Shown: positions 31,757 to 41,215, counted from the stretch's first letter. The stretch is DNA of 43,959 nt from Mangrovicoccus algicola (GCF_014903745.1 NZ_JACVXA010000043.1:1-43959), one strand, 5' to 3'. The notes: generated by a model not told the origin, from the letters alone. Translations and numbers: made by a program.

Positions 31757-32634
31757 GGGCGCTGACAAGCTTCCGCCTCTGGGGGCTTGCCCCGGCCTGG
31801 GTGCTGATGGGGCTGACGCTGATCGTCCCCGTCGCCATCGTCGCGGGGGTCAGCCTGGCCGATCGCGGGCCCTATGGCGGCTTCGACTGGGCGCTGAATT
31901 TCGGCAGCTACCGCGAGATCCTGTTCACCCTGGGCTGGACGGACGAGCTGGAATTCGCCCCCAAATACCTTGTCATCATCGCCCGCACGCTGGGCTATGG
32001 CCTCGTCACCACGGCAATCTGCATGGCGCTGGCCCTGCCCGTGGCCTATGTGATCGCCAATGCCCGCGCGGGGTGGAAACCGTTTCTCGTCTATCTCGTC
32101 ACCCTGCCCTTCTGGGTGTCGATGATCGTGCGGGTCTATGCCTGGCTGATCATCCTGGGCAATGAGGGCCTGGCCGAGAAAGCCTGGAAATTCCTCGGCG
32201 GCGGCGATGTCGACACGTTCCTGTTCACCAATGGCGCGATGCTGACCGGCATGGTCTACAGCTATATCCCGCTGATGGTGCTTCCCGTATACGCCGCCAT
32301 CGAGAAGCTGGATCCCGCGCTTCTGGAGGCGTCGCACGACCTTTACGGCAACCGCTGGGTGACGCTGCGCCGGGTGATCCTGCCCCTGACCTGGCCGGGG
32401 CTGTCGGCGGGCGCGATCCTGGTCTTCGTTCCCGCCATCGGCACGGTGCTGGAACCGATGCTGCTGGGCGGCGGGCGGCAGATGATGATGGGCACGCTGA
32501 TCCAGACCCAGTTCGGCGGCGGGCGCAACTGGCCCTTCGGCGCCGCCATCGCCATGGTGCTGATGGCCATGGTGGTCGTGGTGCTGCTGCTCAATGCCCG
32601 CCGCGCCGCGGCCGCCACGGAGGCCCGCACATGA
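31753..32634 (+). CDS. ABC importer permease, PotB type
   Basis: 293 aa. About six membrane helices; the first is preceded by a short cytoplasmic N-terminus (MRALTSFRLW). The EAA loop that contacts the ATPase is visible as EASHDLYGNRWVTLRRVILP followed by LTWPG (about 195-220). FWVSMIVRVYAW is typical of PotB/PotH. Overlaps its neighbours by 4 bp at both ends. Substrate class: polyamine-like cation or small peptide, by family. Confidence 0.94.
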   Translation: MRALTSFRLWGLAPAWVLMGLTLIVPVAIVAGVSLADRGPYGGFDWALNFGSYREILFTLGWTDELEFAPKYLVIIARTLGYGLVTTAICMALALPVAYVIANARAGWKPFLVYLVTLPFWVSMIVRVYAWLIILGNEGLAEKAWKFLGGGDVDTFLFTNGAMLTGMVYSYIPLMVLPVYAAIEKLDPALLEASHDLYGNRWVTLRRVILPLTWPGLSAGAILVFVPAIGTVLEPMLLGGGRQMMMGTLIQTQFGGGRNWPFGAAIAMVLMAMVVVVLLLNARRAAAATEART

Positions 32635-33437
32635 GCCGCCGCGATCACGACATCCGCCGCTATCCCGGCGCCCGCCTGCTGACGGCGGTGTTCTTCCTGT
32701 GGCTCTACCTGCCCATCGCCGTGGTGATCGGCTTCTCCTTCAACCAGAACCGGCTGGTCTCGGTCTGGACCGGGTTCTCCACCGAATGGTACGCCGCCGC
32801 CCTGGCCAACAAGGCGCTGATGGATGCGCTGGAAGTGTCGCTGACCATCGCGGTCATCGCCACGATCGGCGCCACGACGATCGCGCTGATGGCGGCCATG
32901 GTGCTCAGCCGCGCGCCCGCGAAGGGCATCTACCGCCTGTCCGAGGCGGTGGTGAACCTGCCCCTGATGCTGCCCGAGATCGTGGTGGCGGTCGCCGTGC
33001 TGATCCTGTTCTCGCAGCTCGGCATCGCCGACGGGATGGTCAAGCTGGCGCTGGCGCATACCGCTTTCTGCACGCCCTTCGCCTTCCTGCCGATCCGCGC
33101 CCGGCTTCAGGGGATGAGCCGCGATTTCGAGGAGGCCGCGCAGGACCTCTATGCGCCGCCCCTGACGGCGTTCCGGCGGGTGACGCTGCCTTTGATCGCG
33201 CCGGGGGTGTTTGCCGGCGCGATGCTGGCCTTCGTCATGTCGATGGACGATTTCATCACCTCCAACATGCTCAATTCCGGCGGCTCCACCACGCTGCCGG
33301 TCTATATCTTCTCGCTGATCAAGCGCGGCACCACGCCCGAGCTGAACGCGATCTCCACCCTGATGATCCTGGCCTCGCTGGTAATCGCCACCGCCGCGCT
33401 CGTGCTGGCGGCGCGGGCGATGCGGCGCGAGGCCTGA
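32631..33437 (+). CDS. ABC importer permease, PotC type
   Basis: 268 aa. About six membrane helices; FLWLYLPIAVVIGFSFN in helix 1 and EEAAQDLYAPPLTAFRRVTL with LIAPG as the EAA loop (about 166-190), then SMDDFITSNML typical of PotC/PotI. Forms the second half of the membrane channel. Starts at ATGA within the end of the PotB-type gene. The binding-protein gene follows after 48 bp with its own good ribosome-binding site. Confidence 0.94.
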   Translation: MSRRDHDIRRYPGARLLTAVFFLWLYLPIAVVIGFSFNQNRLVSVWTGFSTEWYAAALANKALMDALEVSLTIAVIATIGATTIALMAAMVLSRAPAKGIYRLSEAVVNLPLMLPEIVVAVAVLILFSQLGIADGMVKLALAHTAFCTPFAFLPIRARLQGMSRDFEEAAQDLYAPPLTAFRRVTLPLIAPGVFAGAMLAFVMSMDDFITSNMLNSGGSTTLPVYIFSLIKRGTTPELNAISTLMILASLVIATAALVLAARAMRREA

Positions 33438-33485
33438 CGCCGCCGCAAGACCGCAAACGATAACAGACCCAACAGGAGACCTCCC

Positions 33486-34499
33486 ATGAAGAAGACGCTG
33501 CTGACCGGCACCGCGATGCTCTGCCTCGCCGCCCCTGCCATGGCCGACGAGCTGAACATCTATGCCTGGTCCGACTCCATCGCCCCCGAGCTGATCGAGA
33601 AATTCGAGGCCGAGACCGGCGCGACCGTCAATACCGACGGGTTCAACTCCAACGAGGACGCGCTGACCAAGCTGCAGGCCGGGGCCTCGGGCTATGACAT
33701 CGTCACGCCCTCCCAGCATTTCGTGAAGATCATGATCGACGAGGGGCTGCTTGAGGATATCGGGGCGGCAGAGCTCGACGCCTATGCCGCGGTCGATGAC
33801 CGCTGGAAGGGACAGTGGTGGGACCCCGAGAACGCCTATTCCATACCGATGGCCTATGGCACGGCCGGTTTCGCGGTGAACCGCGACCTCTATGACGGCC
33901 CCGTGGACAGCTGGGCCGCCTATTTCGAGCCGACCGAGGCGCTGCAGGGCAAGATCGCGTCCCTGTCCTATCCCGACGAGGTCGTGGGCGCGGCCCAGCT
34001 TTACCTGGGCGTCGAGTTCTGCACCGAGGACAAGGCCGAGATGAAGAAGGTCTATGACCTGCTGATGGCGCAGAAACCCTATGTCGCCGCCTATTCCTCG
34101 GACAATATCGAGAACCGCCTGGGATCGGGCGAGGTCGCGGCGCATTTCTGGTGGGACGGCAACACGCTGCGCACCCGCAATGGCGGCGCCAATGTCGAAT
34201 ACGCGATGCCTAAGGAAGGCCTGGTGGGCTGGCTCGACAGCTTCGTGGTGCCCAAGGGCGCCGGGAACGTGGACCTGGCCAAGCAGTTCATCGAATTCAT
34301 GTCGACCGAGGAAAACGCCACCATCCAGTACAATTACTACGCCCATTCCGCGCCGGTGAAGATCGACGAGGCCGCGGCCAAGTACACGCCCGAGAACGCG
34401 CCCGAGCTGTTCCCGGACGTGCCGGTCGAGTTCTCCCGCGCCTGTTCGCCCGCCGCGCAGGACCTGGTGACCAAGGTCTGGACCGACCTGCTGCAGTAA
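33486..34499 (+). CDS. Periplasmic binding protein, PotD/PotF type
   Basis: 337 aa. Sec signal with Ala-x-Ala cleavage after residue 20 (AAPAMA/DE). The mature part starts ELNIYAWSDSIAPELIEKFE, the PotD/PotF pattern, and includes GYDIVTPSQHFVKIM and a WWDPENAYSIPMAYGTAGFAVN segment. Acidic and aromatic residues (Trp, Asp) in such proteins hold polyamine amines; the exact ligand cannot be read. CAGGAG precedes the ATG. A strong hairpin follows the stop. Confidence 0.94.
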   Translation: MKKTLLTGTAMLCLAAPAMADELNIYAWSDSIAPELIEKFEAETGATVNTDGFNSNEDALTKLQAGASGYDIVTPSQHFVKIMIDEGLLEDIGAAELDAYAAVDDRWKGQWWDPENAYSIPMAYGTAGFAVNRDLYDGPVDSWAAYFEPTEALQGKIASLSYPDEVVGAAQLYLGVEFCTEDKAEMKKVYDLLMAQKPYVAAYSSDNIENRLGSGEVAAHFWWDGNTLRTRNGGANVEYAMPKEGLVGWLDSFVVPKGAGNVDLAKQFIEFMSTEENATIQYNYYAHSAPVKIDEAAAKYTPENAPELFPDVPVEFSRACSPAAQDLVTKVWTDLLQ

Positions 34500-34507
34500 G
34501 ACCCTCC

Positions 34508-34533
34508 GCTCCGCCCCTTCCCGGGGGCGGAGC
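34508..34533. other. Strong hairpin between the binding-protein and amidohydrolase genes
   Basis: GCTCCGCCCC (34508-34517) pairs perfectly with GGGGCGGAGC (34524-34533), loop of 6, just 8 nt after the binding-protein stop. Without a T run it is likely to stabilise the upstream mRNA or to cause partial termination. Confidence 0.6.
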
Positions 34534-34554
34534 CGCGACCTGGCGGAAGATCCC

Positions 34555-36168
34555 ATGCCCCCCCTCCACATCACCGGCGCCACCGACCCGCTGACAGGTC
34601 GCGAAACCTCCGTTGCGATGGCGGACGGGATCATCGTTCCGGCCCCGCCCCCCGGATCGCGCGAGATCGACGGCCGCGGCCTGTTCCTGCTGCCCGGGCT
34701 GATCGACAGCCACCTGCACCTGCTGACCGGCGGCGTCGCGCTGGGGCAGCTGAACCTGCTGGAGGTGAAGGGCGAAGCCGCCTTCCGCGCCGCCCTCGCC
34801 GCCTATGCCGAGGGCCGCGACCGCGATCCGGTCCTGTGCTGCTGGTCGGCGAATTACGACATTTTCGGCCCCGGAACCCGTCCGGACCGCCACCTGCTGG
34901 ACCGGATCTGCCCGGACCGGCCGCTGCTGATGACCTCCGTCGACTGGCACTGCGCCTGGGCCAATACCGCGGCGCTGCGCCTCGCGGGGCTGATGGAGAC
35001 CGTGCCCGAGATGCCCGGCGTGATCCTCGGGCCGGACGGGCTGCCCGATGGCGAGCTGCAGGAATTCGCGGCGATGGGGCTGGTTCAGCGCCATGCCGCC
35101 AGCGGCGGGCGCGAGGGGCTGGCCCTGGCCGGGCGCGAACCGGCGGCGCCGGATGCCGCCGCGCGCGCGCATGACCGGGCCGCCCTGGCGGCGGCGATGG
35201 CGGAATGCGCGCGTTTCGGGATCACGGCGGTCGCCAACATGGATGGCAGCCTCTATCTCGCCGATCTGCTGACCGACATGGCGACGGCCGGGGAGCTGCC
35301 GATCCGCGTCTCGCTGCCCATGACCGTCGCGCCGGATCATGACGATGCCCGCGTCGCGGCGCTTCTGGACGCGGCCTGCCGCCCGCCCGCGGGCAGGCTG
35401 AGCTTCGGCCGGGTCAAGATGTTCATGGACGGGGTCTTCGACACGTTCACCGCGCTGCGCACCGATGACTATCCCGGCCGTCCCGGTTTCCGCTCGGCAC
35501 CGCTCTTTCCGGCAGACCGCTTCGCGGAGGTCTGCATCGCCGCCGATGCGCGCGGCCTGCAGATCCAGACCCATGCGGTCGGCGACGGCGCGGTGCGGGC
35601 CGTGCTCGACGGCTACGAGGCGGCGCAACGCGCCAATGGCCGCCGCGATGCCCGCCACCGGGTGGAACATATCGACATGCTGCATCCCGACGACCTGCCG
35701 CGGCTGCGCGACCTGGGCGCGACCGCCTCGATGCAGCCCGTGCATCCGCCGGGATCCAGCGGCCTGCCGCTGGAGCCGACCGTCTCGATCATGGGGCGCG
35801 CCCGCTGGGGCGACACCTTCCCCTGGGCGGCGATCGCGCGGGCGGGCGTGCCGCTGGCCTTCGGCACGGACTGGCCGACCGCGCCGCTCTCGCCCTTCAA
35901 CGCCATTCATGCCGCGCTGGCCCGCCAGCCCTGGGCGCCGGACGGGCCCGACCAGCGCCTGCCGCTGGCCGGCGTGCTCGCCGCCTACACGTCCGGCGGC
36001 GCCCATGCGCTGCACATGGAGGACCGGCGCCGCCGCCTCGCCCCCGGCATGGAAGCCGACCTGGTGCTGCTCGAAGGCGACCCGGCCGGGCTGGCCCGAG
36101 GCCCCGGCGCCTGCCGCGCGGCGCTGACCGTCTGCGGCGGCGCGATCACCCACGAGGCCCTGCCATGA
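34555..36168 (+). CDS. Metal-dependent amidohydrolase, YtcJ/Amidohydro_3 family
   Basis: 537 aa. TIM-barrel hydrolase: metal site His53/His55 (DSHLHLL), SVDWHCAWANTAAL, a VKMFMDGVFDT stretch in the metal/carbamate region, QTHAVGD, RVEHIDML, and GTDWPTAPLSPF near the C-terminus, all as in YtcJ-like or N-substituted-formamide deformylase relatives. No signal peptide, so cytosolic. It would cut an amide, formamide or similar bond in the imported compound. GGAAGA precedes the ATG. It overlaps the next gene by 4 bp. Confidence 0.88.
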   Translation: MPPLHITGATDPLTGRETSVAMADGIIVPAPPPGSREIDGRGLFLLPGLIDSHLHLLTGGVALGQLNLLEVKGEAAFRAALAAYAEGRDRDPVLCCWSANYDIFGPGTRPDRHLLDRICPDRPLLMTSVDWHCAWANTAALRLAGLMETVPEMPGVILGPDGLPDGELQEFAAMGLVQRHAASGGREGLALAGREPAAPDAAARAHDRAALAAAMAECARFGITAVANMDGSLYLADLLTDMATAGELPIRVSLPMTVAPDHDDARVAALLDAACRPPAGRLSFGRVKMFMDGVFDTFTALRTDDYPGRPGFRSAPLFPADRFAEVCIAADARGLQIQTHAVGDGAVRAVLDGYEAAQRANGRRDARHRVEHIDMLHPDDLPRLRDLGATASMQPVHPPGSSGLPLEPTVSIMGRARWGDTFPWAAIARAGVPLAFGTDWPTAPLSPFNAIHAALARQPWAPDGPDQRLPLAGVLAAYTSGGAHALHMEDRRRRLAPGMEADLVLLEGDPAGLARGPGACRAALTVCGGAITHEALP

Positions 36169-37256
36169 CCGAAGCCGAGATCCTCGCCCGTCTCGTCGCC
36201 TTCCCGACGATCACCGACGGCCCCAACCTGGAGATGATCTCCTGGGTCTCGGACCATCTGGAGGGCTGCGGTTTCACCGTGACCCGCGTGCCCTCCGCCT
36301 GCGGCACCAAGGCCGGGCTGCTGGCGCGGTTCGGCGCGGGCCCCGGCGGCGTGCTGCTGTCGGCCCATAGCGATGTCGTGCCGGTGGCCGGACAGGCCTG
36401 GAGCACCGACCCCTTCACCCTAACCCGGCGCGGCGACCGGCTGGTCGGGCGCGGGGCGACCGACATGAAGGGCTTCCTCGCCTGCGCCCTGGCGCTGGCC
36501 GGGCGGCTGAAGGCGGCGCCCCCCGCGCGCCCGGTGATGATCGCGCTCAGCTGGGACGAGGAGATCGGCTGCAGGGGCATCCCCGGGATGATCGACCGCG
36601 TGATCCCGGTGCTGGGGCGGCCCGACCTGTGCATCGTCGGCGAGCCGACCTCGATGCGGCTCTGCACCGGCCACAAGGGCAAGGCGAGCTATCTGGCCAC
36701 CTGCCGCGGCGAGCCGGGCCATTCGGCGATGGCGCCGAACTTCGTCAATGCGCTGCACCTGGCGGCGGATCTGATCGGGGCGCTGCGGGCCGAACAGGCG
36801 CGGCTGCTGCGCGAGGGTGCGCAGGATGCGGCCCATGACATGCCCTGCTCGACCGTCCATGCCGGCAAGATGTCGGGCGGCGTGGCGCTGAACATGGTGC
36901 CGGAACTGGCCGAGGTGGCGTTCGAGATCCGGCATCTGGCGGAGGAAACCGCGGAGGACATCCTGGCGCGGATCGCAGCCGGGCTGCCCCGGGGGATCGA
37001 GATCGCCCGGACCGGCAGCTATCCGGGGCTGTCTGCGGATCCCGCCGATCCGGCGATCGCGGCGCTTGCAGGGCTTCTGCCCGATCCGGCGCCGGTCAAG
37101 GTCGCCTACGGGACGGAGGCCGGGTTCTTTGCCGGTCTCGGCATCCCGACCGCGGTCTGCGGGCCGGGGACGATGAAGGACGGCCACCAGCCCGACGAAT
37201 CGATTGCCCTTTGCGAACTGGAAGCCTGCCGCAGCCTGCTCGCCCGCCTCGCCTGA
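36165..37256 (+). CDS. M20 metallohydrolase, acetylornithine deacetylase (ArgE)-like
   Basis: 363 aa. M20 family: LLSAHSDVVPVAG (first metal His/Asp), GRGATDMKGFLA, the catalytic Glu pair in WDEEIGCRG, GEPTSM, the dimerisation domain with GEPGHSAMAP, and the final His in GTMKDGHQPDES. Such enzymes remove an N-acyl group from an amino acid. Location at the end of this operon suggests catabolic deacylation rather than arginine synthesis. ATGA overlap with the amidohydrolase. Last gene of the co-oriented cluster. Confidence 0.9.
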   Translation: MTEAEILARLVAFPTITDGPNLEMISWVSDHLEGCGFTVTRVPSACGTKAGLLARFGAGPGGVLLSAHSDVVPVAGQAWSTDPFTLTRRGDRLVGRGATDMKGFLACALALAGRLKAAPPARPVMIALSWDEEIGCRGIPGMIDRVIPVLGRPDLCIVGEPTSMRLCTGHKGKASYLATCRGEPGHSAMAPNFVNALHLAADLIGALRAEQARLLREGAQDAAHDMPCSTVHAGKMSGGVALNMVPELAEVAFEIRHLAEETAEDILARIAAGLPRGIEIARTGSYPGLSADPADPAIAALAGLLPDPAPVKVAYGTEAGFFAGLGIPTAVCGPGTMKDGHQPDESIALCELEACRSLLARLA

Positions 37257-37280
37257 CATTGCGGCGCCCGGCCCGGCGGA

Positions 37281-37370
37281 CAGGAAGGCCCGACCCGGCT
37301 GCCCTCCGGCCCTTCTGCCCACGGGCGGCCGAGTCGGGCCCGCGGCGACCATCCGCGCCGCGGCCGGAGG
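37281..37370 (-). repeat. Structured intergenic repeat, copy A (3' of tex)
   Basis: 90 bp matching 39845-39934 at 72 of 90 positions without gaps, with the last 37 identical. Read on the minus strand it begins right at the tex stop codon and has two hairpins: CCGCGGC/GCCGCGG with a 10-nt loop, then GGCCCGACTCGGC pairing with GCCGGGTCGGGCC around a longer loop, ending in TTCCTGTCC. The form suggests a terminator or 3' element. Confidence 0.65.
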
Positions 37371-39707
37371 TCAGCGTTTCCTCTTCATCGCATCCAGCAG
37401 CGCCGCGCCGAAGGCGCCCGTGCCGTCCTGCGGCTTGCCCTTCGGTCCCGCGCTGCCGCCTTTCGGCCCGCCGCCCCTGGGTCCCGCCCCGCGCGGCCCG
37501 CCCGGGCCGCGGGCCTTGCGCTCCTCCTTCGCCGAGGCGCCGCCATCCTTCTTCATCGACAGGCCGATGCGCTTGCGGGCCACGTCGACCTCGGTCACCG
37601 TGACCTGCACGATCTGCCCGGCCTTCACCACCTCATGCGGATCCTTGACGAACCGGTCGGCCAGCTGGCTGACATGGACCAGCCCGTCCTGGTGCACGCC
37701 GATATCGACGAAGGCGCCGAAGGCCGCGACATTGGTCACCGTGCCTTCCAGCCGCATCCCCGGCTTGAGATCCCTGATCTCCTCCACCCCGTCGGCGAAG
37801 GTCGCGGTCCTGAAGGACGGGCGCGGGTCGCGGCCGGGCTTTTCCAGTTCCGCCAGGATGTCGCGCACGGTGGGCAGGCCGAAATCCGCATCGACGAAAT
37901 CCTGCGCCCGCAGGCCCTTCAGCGCCGCGGGATCGCCCATGATCGCGCGCAGATCGCGGCCGCAGGCGGCCACGATCCGCCGCGCCACGCCATAGGCCTC
38001 GGGATGCACGGAAGACGCGTCGAGCGGTTCGGTCCCGTCCTGGATGCGCAGGAAGCCCGCACATTGCTCGAAGGCCTTCGGGCCCAGCCCCGGCACTTTC
38101 AGAAGCGCCCTGCGCGAGCGGAACGCGCCATTGAGGTCGCGATGCGCCACGATCGCCTCGGCCAGGCGCGGACTCAGCCCGGCGACATGCGACAGCAGCG
38201 GCGCGGAGGCGGTGTTCAGATCGACCCCGACCGCGTTCACCGCATCCTCCACCACCGCTTCCAGCGTCTTGGCCAGCCTGCGCTGGTCGACATCATGCTG
38301 GTACTGGCCGACGCCGATCGCCTTGGGCTCGATCTTCACCAGTTCCGCCAGCGGATCCTGCAGCCGCCGGGCGATGGAGACGGCGCCGCGCAGGCTGACA
38401 TCGAGCTGCGGGAATTCCTTCGCCGCCAGTTCCGAGGCCGAATAGACCGAGGCCCCGGCCTCGGAGACGACGACCTTGCCGGGCTTCGCCAGCCGCTCGG
38501 GCAGGATGCGCAGCGTGTCGGCCACCAGGCGCTCGGTCTCGCGGCTGGCCGTGCCGTTGCCGATGGCGACCAGCTGCACCCCGTGGCGGCTGATGAGGTC
38601 GAGGATCGCGGTCTGGGCGCCGCGGAGGTCGTTCTTCGGCTGGAACGGATAGATCGTGGCGGTATCCAGAAGCTTGCCGGTCGCGTCGACGACGGCGGCC
38701 TTGACGCCGGTGCGGATGCCCGGATCAAGCCCCAGGACCGCCTTCGGCCCGGCAGGCGCCGCCAGCAGCAGATCCTTGAGGTTGCGCGCGAAAACCTGGA
38801 TGGCCTCGTCATGGGCGCGGCTGCGCAGCTCGCCGAGCAGGTCCATGTACATCGACAGGCCCAGCTTGACCTTCCAGGTCCAGCTCGCGGCCTTGCGCAG
38901 CCACCTGTCGCCGGGAGCGTCGCCGCGGATGCCGATCTCGGCGGCGATCATGCCCGCCGCGCGCTCGGCGCCGGTTTCCGGATCGGGGGCGATGGAGAGC
39001 GTCACCACCTCCTCGGCGGCGGCGCGCAGGATCGCCAGCGCCCGGTGCGAGGGGATGTCCTTCCATTTCTCGCGATGGTCGAAATAATCGGAGAACTTGG
39101 CGCCCTCGGCCTCCTTGCCGGGCAGCACGGCGGCCGAGATATCCGCCTCGGCGCGCATGAAATCGCGCAGGCGGCCCAGCAGGGCCGCGTTTTCCGAAAG
39201 CTCCTCGACGATGATGTCGCGCGCCCCGTTCAGCGCCTCCCTGGTGCCCGGCACGGCCTCGGTGACATAGGCGGCGGCCAGCGCCTCGGGATCGGCGCCG
39301 CGGCTCTCCTGAATGGCGCGCAGGAGCGGCTCCAGCCCGTTTTCCCGCGCGATCATCGCCCTGGTGCGGCGCTTGGGCTTGTAGGGAAGGTAGATATCCT
39401 CAAGCGCCGCCTTGGTCCCGGCGCCTGCCACGGCGCGGGCCAGCTCGGGGGTCAGCTTGCCCTGCCCCTCGATGGAGGCCAGGATGGAGGCCCGCCGCGC
39501 CTCCAGCTCGCGCAGGTAGTCGAGCCGTTCCGACAGGGTGCGCAGCTGGGTGTCGTCCAGCCCGCCGGTGACTTCCTTGCGGTACCGCGCCACGAAGGGC
39601 ACGGTCGCGCCGCCATCCAGCAGCTCCACCGCCGCCGTGACCTGCTTCGGCGTGGCGGAGATTTCCGAGGCGATGGCGCGGGAGATGCGGTCGGCGGTCT
39701 GGTCCAA
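37371..39707 (-). CDS. tex: RNA-binding protein Tex (S1 domain)
   Basis: 778 aa, the normal length of Tex, a conserved nucleic-acid-binding protein linked to transcription. Order: N-terminal HTH-like region with FVARYRKE and [11 protein letters not shown], a YqgF/RNase H-like domain (about 325-450, [18 protein letters not shown]), helix-hairpin-helix repeats (about 490-560), S1 domain (about 655-725, [20 protein letters not shown]), and a Gly/Arg/Pro-rich tail. It starts with TTG (39707), with AGGAGG 8 nt upstream and no better ATG. Its promoter is at 39735-39763. Confidence 0.95.
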   Translation of the reverse strand: MDQTADRISRAIASEISATPKQVTAAVELLDGGATVPFVARYRKEVTGGLDDTQLRTLSERLDYLRELEARRASILASIEGQGKLTPELARAVAGAGTKAALEDIYLPYKPKRRTRAMIARENGLEPLLRAIQESRGADPEALAAAYVTEAVPGTREALNGARDIIVEELSENAALLGRLRDFMRAEADISAAVLPGKEAEGAKFSDYFDHREKWKDIPSHRALAILRAAAEEVVTLSIAPDPETGAERAAGMIAAEIGIRGDAPGDRWLRKAASWTWKVKLGLSMYMDLLGELRSRAHDEAIQVFARNLKDLLLAAPAGPKAVLGLDPGIRTGVKAAVVDATGKLLDTATIYPFQPKNDLRGAQTAILDLISRHGVQLVAIGNGTASRETERLVADTLRILPERLAKPGKVVVSEAGASVYSASELAAKEFPQLDVSLRGAVSIARRLQDPLAELVKIEPKAIGVGQYQHDVDQRRLAKTLEAVVEDAVNAVGVDLNTASAPLLSHVAGLSPRLAEAIVAHRDLNGAFRSRRALLKVPGLGPKAFEQCAGFLRIQDGTEPLDASSVHPEAYGVARRIVAACGRDLRAIMGDPAALKGLRAQDFVDADFGLPTVRDILAELEKPGRDPRPSFRTATFADGVEEIRDLKPGMRLEGTVTNVAAFGAFVDIGVHQDGLVHVSQLADRFVKDPHEVVKAGQIVQVTVTEVDVARKRIGLSMKKDGGASAKEERKARGPGGPRGAGPRGGGPKGGSAGPKGKPQDGTGAFGAALLDAMKRKR

Positions 39708-39734
39708 GGGAGATCCTCCTGTTCGGGGAGGCCA

Positions 39735-39763
39735 GTCCTAGCCGCGGCCGCGGCCGCTGCCAA
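39735..39763 (-). promoter_or_regulatory. Promoter of tex
   Basis: Minus-strand TTGGCA (complement of 39758-39763), 17-bp spacer made of GCGGCC-type repeats, TAGGAC (complement of 39735-39740). It leaves a leader of about 20 nt with a clear ribosome-binding site. Confidence 0.6.
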
Positions 39764-39844
39764 GGGGATGCGGCGGGCGCGCGCGGATATGGGCCCATTC
39801 CCGGCCCCCGGCCACAGCCGGGTCCGGCGCCGCGGCGGGGCGGA

Positions 39845-39934
39845 AGACAAGGCCCGACCCGGCCACCCCCGCGCCTTCCTTCCCGAGGGCATCCGGATCG
39901 GGCCCGCGGCGACCATCCGCGCCGCGGCCGGAGG
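39845..39934 (-). repeat. Structured intergenic repeat, copy B (3' of ftsY)
   Basis: Second copy of the element at 37281-37370, in the same orientation, about 130 nt after the ftsY stop. It keeps the first hairpin exactly. The second stem is GGCCCGATCCGG with CCGGGTCGGGCC, ending in TTGTCTTCC; the loop sequence has diverged while its length is kept. Confidence 0.65.
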
Positions 39935-40063
39935 CTGCCTGCCGCGGCACCATTTCCGGGAGGCACGCGTCCCCCCGGCCGCGCGGGCATGGCGCGGGCG
40001 GCCGCGGCAGGACCGGATCCCGGAGCGTGGCGCCGCCGCCGCACCGGGACCCGGCGCGCGCAG

Positions 40064-41188
40064 TCAGATGTCGAGCCCGGTCAGCGCGGCGGCGAATTCC
40101 TCGGGATCGAAGGGCGCCAGGTCGTCGATCTGCTCGCCCAGCCCCACGGCATGGATCGGCAGCCCGAACCGGTCGGCCAGCGACACCAGCACGCCGCCCT
40201 TGGCCGTCCCGTCCAGCTTGGTCATCACCAGACCCGAGACATCGGCCAGCCGCCGGAACACCTCCACCTGGGTCACGGCATTCTGGCCGGTCGTCGCGTC
40301 GAGCACGAGGAGCGTGTTATGCGGCGCCTCGGGGTCCTTCTTGCGGATCACGCGGACGATCTTGGCCAGTTCCTCCATCAGGTCGGCGCGGTTCTGCAGC
40401 CGCCCGGCCGTGTCGATCATCAGCAGATCCGCACCGTCGCGCTCGGCGCGCTCCATCGCGTCCCAGGCCAGGCTGGCGGGATCCGACCCGGCAGGCGCGG
40501 TCAGAACCGGCACGCCCGCGCGCGTGCCCCAGACCTGCAGCTGTTCGACCGCCGCGGCGCGGAACGTGTCGCCGGCCGCGATCACCACCGATTTCCCGGC
40601 GGCGCGGAACTGCGAGGCCAGCTTGCCGATCGTGGTGGTCTTGCCCGAGCCGTTGACGCCGACGACCAGAACCACCTGCGGCTTCTTCGGGTAAAGCGGC
40701 AGCGGCCGCGCCACCGGCTCCATGATGCGCGCGATCTCCTCGGCCATGAGGCGTTTCAGCTCGGCCGTGGACAGGCGCTGCCCCATCCGCCCCTCGGCCA
40801 TGTTCGAGGTGACGCGCGCGGCCGTCTCCACCCCCATATCGGCGGTGATCAGCAGATCCTCGATCTGCTCCAGCATGTCGTCATCCAGGACCCGGCGCAG
40901 CGCGCCCGCCCCGTCGGCCCGCCCGGTCAGCCGCGCCAGCAGGCCGCCCCGCTGCTCCGCCCCGGGTGCGGGCATGGCCGCGGGCACGGGCGGCACAGGG
41001 GCGGCAGGCACGGGCGCGGGCATGGGCGGGGTCCCGGCGGCAGGTGCGGGCGGCGCATCAGGCACTGGGGCCGCAGGCGGCTCCGGCACATCGACGCTGG
41101 CCTCTTCGCCCACGATGGCATCAAGCCCGTCCTCGATCTTCGAGGAGGACTTGAACATCCGGTCTTTCATTTTCTTGAAGAACGACAT
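40064..41188 (-). CDS. ftsY: Signal recognition particle receptor FtsY
   Basis: 374 aa. Receptor GTPase that docks SRP-ribosome complexes at the inner membrane. N-terminal basic helix (MSFFKKMKDRMFKSSSK) for membrane contact, a Pro/Ala-rich acidic A-region (30-78), N domain (about 80-160), G domain with P-loop GVNGSGKT (177-184), DTFRAAA, DTAGR (259-263), TKLD (323-326) and a final GLGEQIDDL. A short Pro/Ala A-domain is usual in this group. Candidate promoter at 41216-41244. Confidence 0.97.
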   Translation of the reverse strand: MSFFKKMKDRMFKSSSKIEDGLDAIVGEEASVDVPEPPAAPVPDAPPAPAAGTPPMPAPVPAAPVPPVPAAMPAPGAEQRGGLLARLTGRADGAGALRRVLDDDMLEQIEDLLITADMGVETAARVTSNMAEGRMGQRLSTAELKRLMAEEIARIMEPVARPLPLYPKKPQVVLVVGVNGSGKTTTIGKLASQFRAAGKSVVIAAGDTFRAAAVEQLQVWGTRAGVPVLTAPAGSDPASLAWDAMERAERDGADLLMIDTAGRLQNRADLMEELAKIVRVIRKKDPEAPHNTLLVLDATTGQNAVTQVEVFRRLADVSGLVMTKLDGTAKGGVLVSLADRFGLPIHAVGLGEQIDDLAPFDPEEFAAALTGLDI

Positions 41189-41215
41189 GGGGCGGGCTCC
41201 GTCTGGCTTCGGGCC

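Larger units (their letters stand above)
39708..40063. other. Intergenic region between tex and ftsY
   Basis: 356 bp without a gene. It contains the tex promoter (39735-39763) and repeat copy B (39845-39934). From 39935 to 40063 I see only GC-rich sequence downstream of ftsY. Confidence 0.5.

Noticed and set aside
37281-39934. The repeat pair as two short related peptides starting MVAAGP on the minus strand
   Set aside because: Differences between the copies are not concentrated at third codon positions, there is no ribosome-binding site, and the ATG lies in a hairpin loop. Conservation of RNA structure explains the pattern better.
37635-40694. A 1019-codon plus-strand frame over tex and ftsY
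   Set aside because: Antisense shadow of two clear genes, with the same Arg/Gln/His-rich composition.
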